The notes under the pieces: generated by a model
The model's input: only the letters and a program-made list of their open reading frames with translations
What the model was told of the DNA's origin: nothing
Database searches by the model: none
Part shown: piece after piece, positions 6,531 through 7,177 of the stretch
Layout of the letters: each line of letters opens with the position of its first letter
Position numbering within the stretch: position 1 is the first letter of the stretch
Made by a program: the position numbers and the translations under genes
Assembly: GCA_025355395.1 (NCBI GenBank)
Contig: JANXZT010000542.1
Coordinates: 1 to 7,177, forward strand
Source: Betaproteobacteria bacterium
GTDB lineage: Bacteria; Pseudomonadota; Gammaproteobacteria; Burkholderiales; Casimicrobiaceae
Direction of reading: 5' to 3'
DNA length: 7,177 nucleotides

Positions 6531-7177
6531 CGGAAACCGGTCGCGATTCTCCGCAAGCGACCATCTGCGCGATTCGTCGAATGTCCGCCGGTACCCGCCC
6601 ACGTCGAGCAAGAGTTCCGCCGCTATCTCGACTGCGGCATCCTCGCCCACCGCTTCACCCGGGCCCGTTGTGGGCAGTGCGGGCACGACTTCCTGATCGC
6701 TTTCTCGTGCAAGGGACGCGGCGTCTGCCCATCATGCAATACCCGGCGCATGGTGGCGACGGCGGCGCATCTCACCGATCACGTTTTCCCACGCCGCCGG
6801 TGCGGCAGTGGGTGTTGGCGGCGCCGAAGCGCCGGCGCTACTTTCTGTACCGCGACGCCGACCTCCAGGGTGCCGCCCTGCGGGTGTTCCTGCGCGTGGT
6901 GGAGCAATGCCTGCGCACGCACCGTCCAGGATCAGGTCTCGCGGCGCGCCTCGGCGCGGTCGCCTTCATCCACCGCTTCGGTTTCACCCTCAATGCCCAC
7001 CTGCACTTCCACTGCGTGGTCATCGACGGCGTGTTCGAGTCCGATGCGGCGGGCGGGGTCGTCTTCCGTGCCACCACCGGGCTCGATGCGACCGCCATCG
7101 TGGAGGTGAATGTGCAGGAGCAGGTGCGCCACCGGCTCCTGCGCACCTTCGTGCGGCGCGACCTGCTCGCGGCCAAC
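6531..7177 (+). pseudogene. IS91-family transposase, frameshifted and cut by the window edge
   Basis: The product is a rolling-circle (HUH, Y2-type) transposase. From ~6582 to 6794 one frame gives the N-terminal zinc-binding region: HVEQEFRRYLDCGILAH, then RCGQCGHDF, SCKGRGVCPSC and RRMVATAAHLTDHVFP. From 6797 to the window end a different frame continues with PVRQWVLAAPKRRRYFL, then AFIHRFGFTLNAHLHFHC, which holds the HLHFH metal-binding motif, and VVIDGVF. The family usually reads FPRLPVRQW at the junction, so one base is missing near 6795. Frame 1 upstream (6559-6573) reads SDHLRD and fits the family's helix before the zinc region, which suggests a second missing base near 6572. No start codon is in frame with the zinc region. 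The catalytic tyrosines would lie beyond the window. The zinc and HUH motifs make the family call firm; the subgroup is not determined. Confidence 0.85.

Larger units (their letters stand above)
6421..7177 (+). mobile_element. IS91-family insertion sequence, left part (boundary uncertain, right end outside window)
   Basis: The segment contains an IS91-type HUH transposase reading rightwards and running off the window. The left limit is a guess: it is somewhere between the hydrolase start (~6310) and the first recognisable transposase codon (~6559). IS91-family elements move by rolling-circle replication and make no target duplication, so the edge cannot be found from a repeat. The transposase is frameshifted, so the copy is probably inactive unless helped in trans. 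Confidence 0.6.

Noticed and set aside
1..7177. CRISPR array, tRNA, toxin-antitoxin or defence genes
   Set aside because: No regularly spaced direct repeats, no tRNA cloverleaf motifs and no proteins of such families were seen on either strand.

Overview
The window is GC-rich proteobacterial DNA. A YfcG-like glutathione transferase, a Kup potassium transporter, a KdpE-type response-regulator remnant and an IS91-family transposase together suggest a beta- or gammaproteobacterium. I lean towards Betaproteobacteria from the look of the Kup and small lysine-rich proteins, but this is inference and not tested by any search.

Layout from left to right: (1) the 3' part of a nu-class (YfcG-like) glutathione S-transferase gene on +, cut by the left window edge; (2) a gap of about 320 bases that holds, on the minus strand, the last ~45 codons of a kdpE-like response-regulator gene with no receiver domain and no start; (3) a complete kup (trkD) potassium transporter gene on +; (4) a gap of about 500 bases with a 39-codon, lysine-rich small protein gene on minus that has a strong ribosome binding site, and two nested inverted repeats leading into the next gene; (5) a complete gene on + for a Rieske [2Fe-2S]-FAD-NAD(P)H oxidoreductase of the AIFM3/ferredoxin-reductase type; (6) a convergent intergenic gap of 195 bases rich in inverted repeats; (7) a complete alpha/beta hydrolase (lipase/PGAP1-like) gene on minus; (8) an IS91-family transposase on +, frameshifted and cut by the right window edge.

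The genes do not form one operon or one pathway. They look like independent housekeeping or stress genes (thiol redox, potassium uptake, electron transfer, ester hydrolysis) bordered by a decayed insertion element. The only thematic link is potassium: the kdpE remnant belongs to the family that regulates the Kdp high-affinity K+ ATPase, and it ends just upstream of kup. This suggests a former kdp locus was lost or rearranged there. I found no CRISPR array, tRNA, rRNA, toxin-antitoxin or defence system. The most useful observations that automatic gene calling would miss are the kdpE remnant, the small lysine-rich gene with its corrected start, the structured leader of the Rieske-FAD gene and the transposase frameshift.
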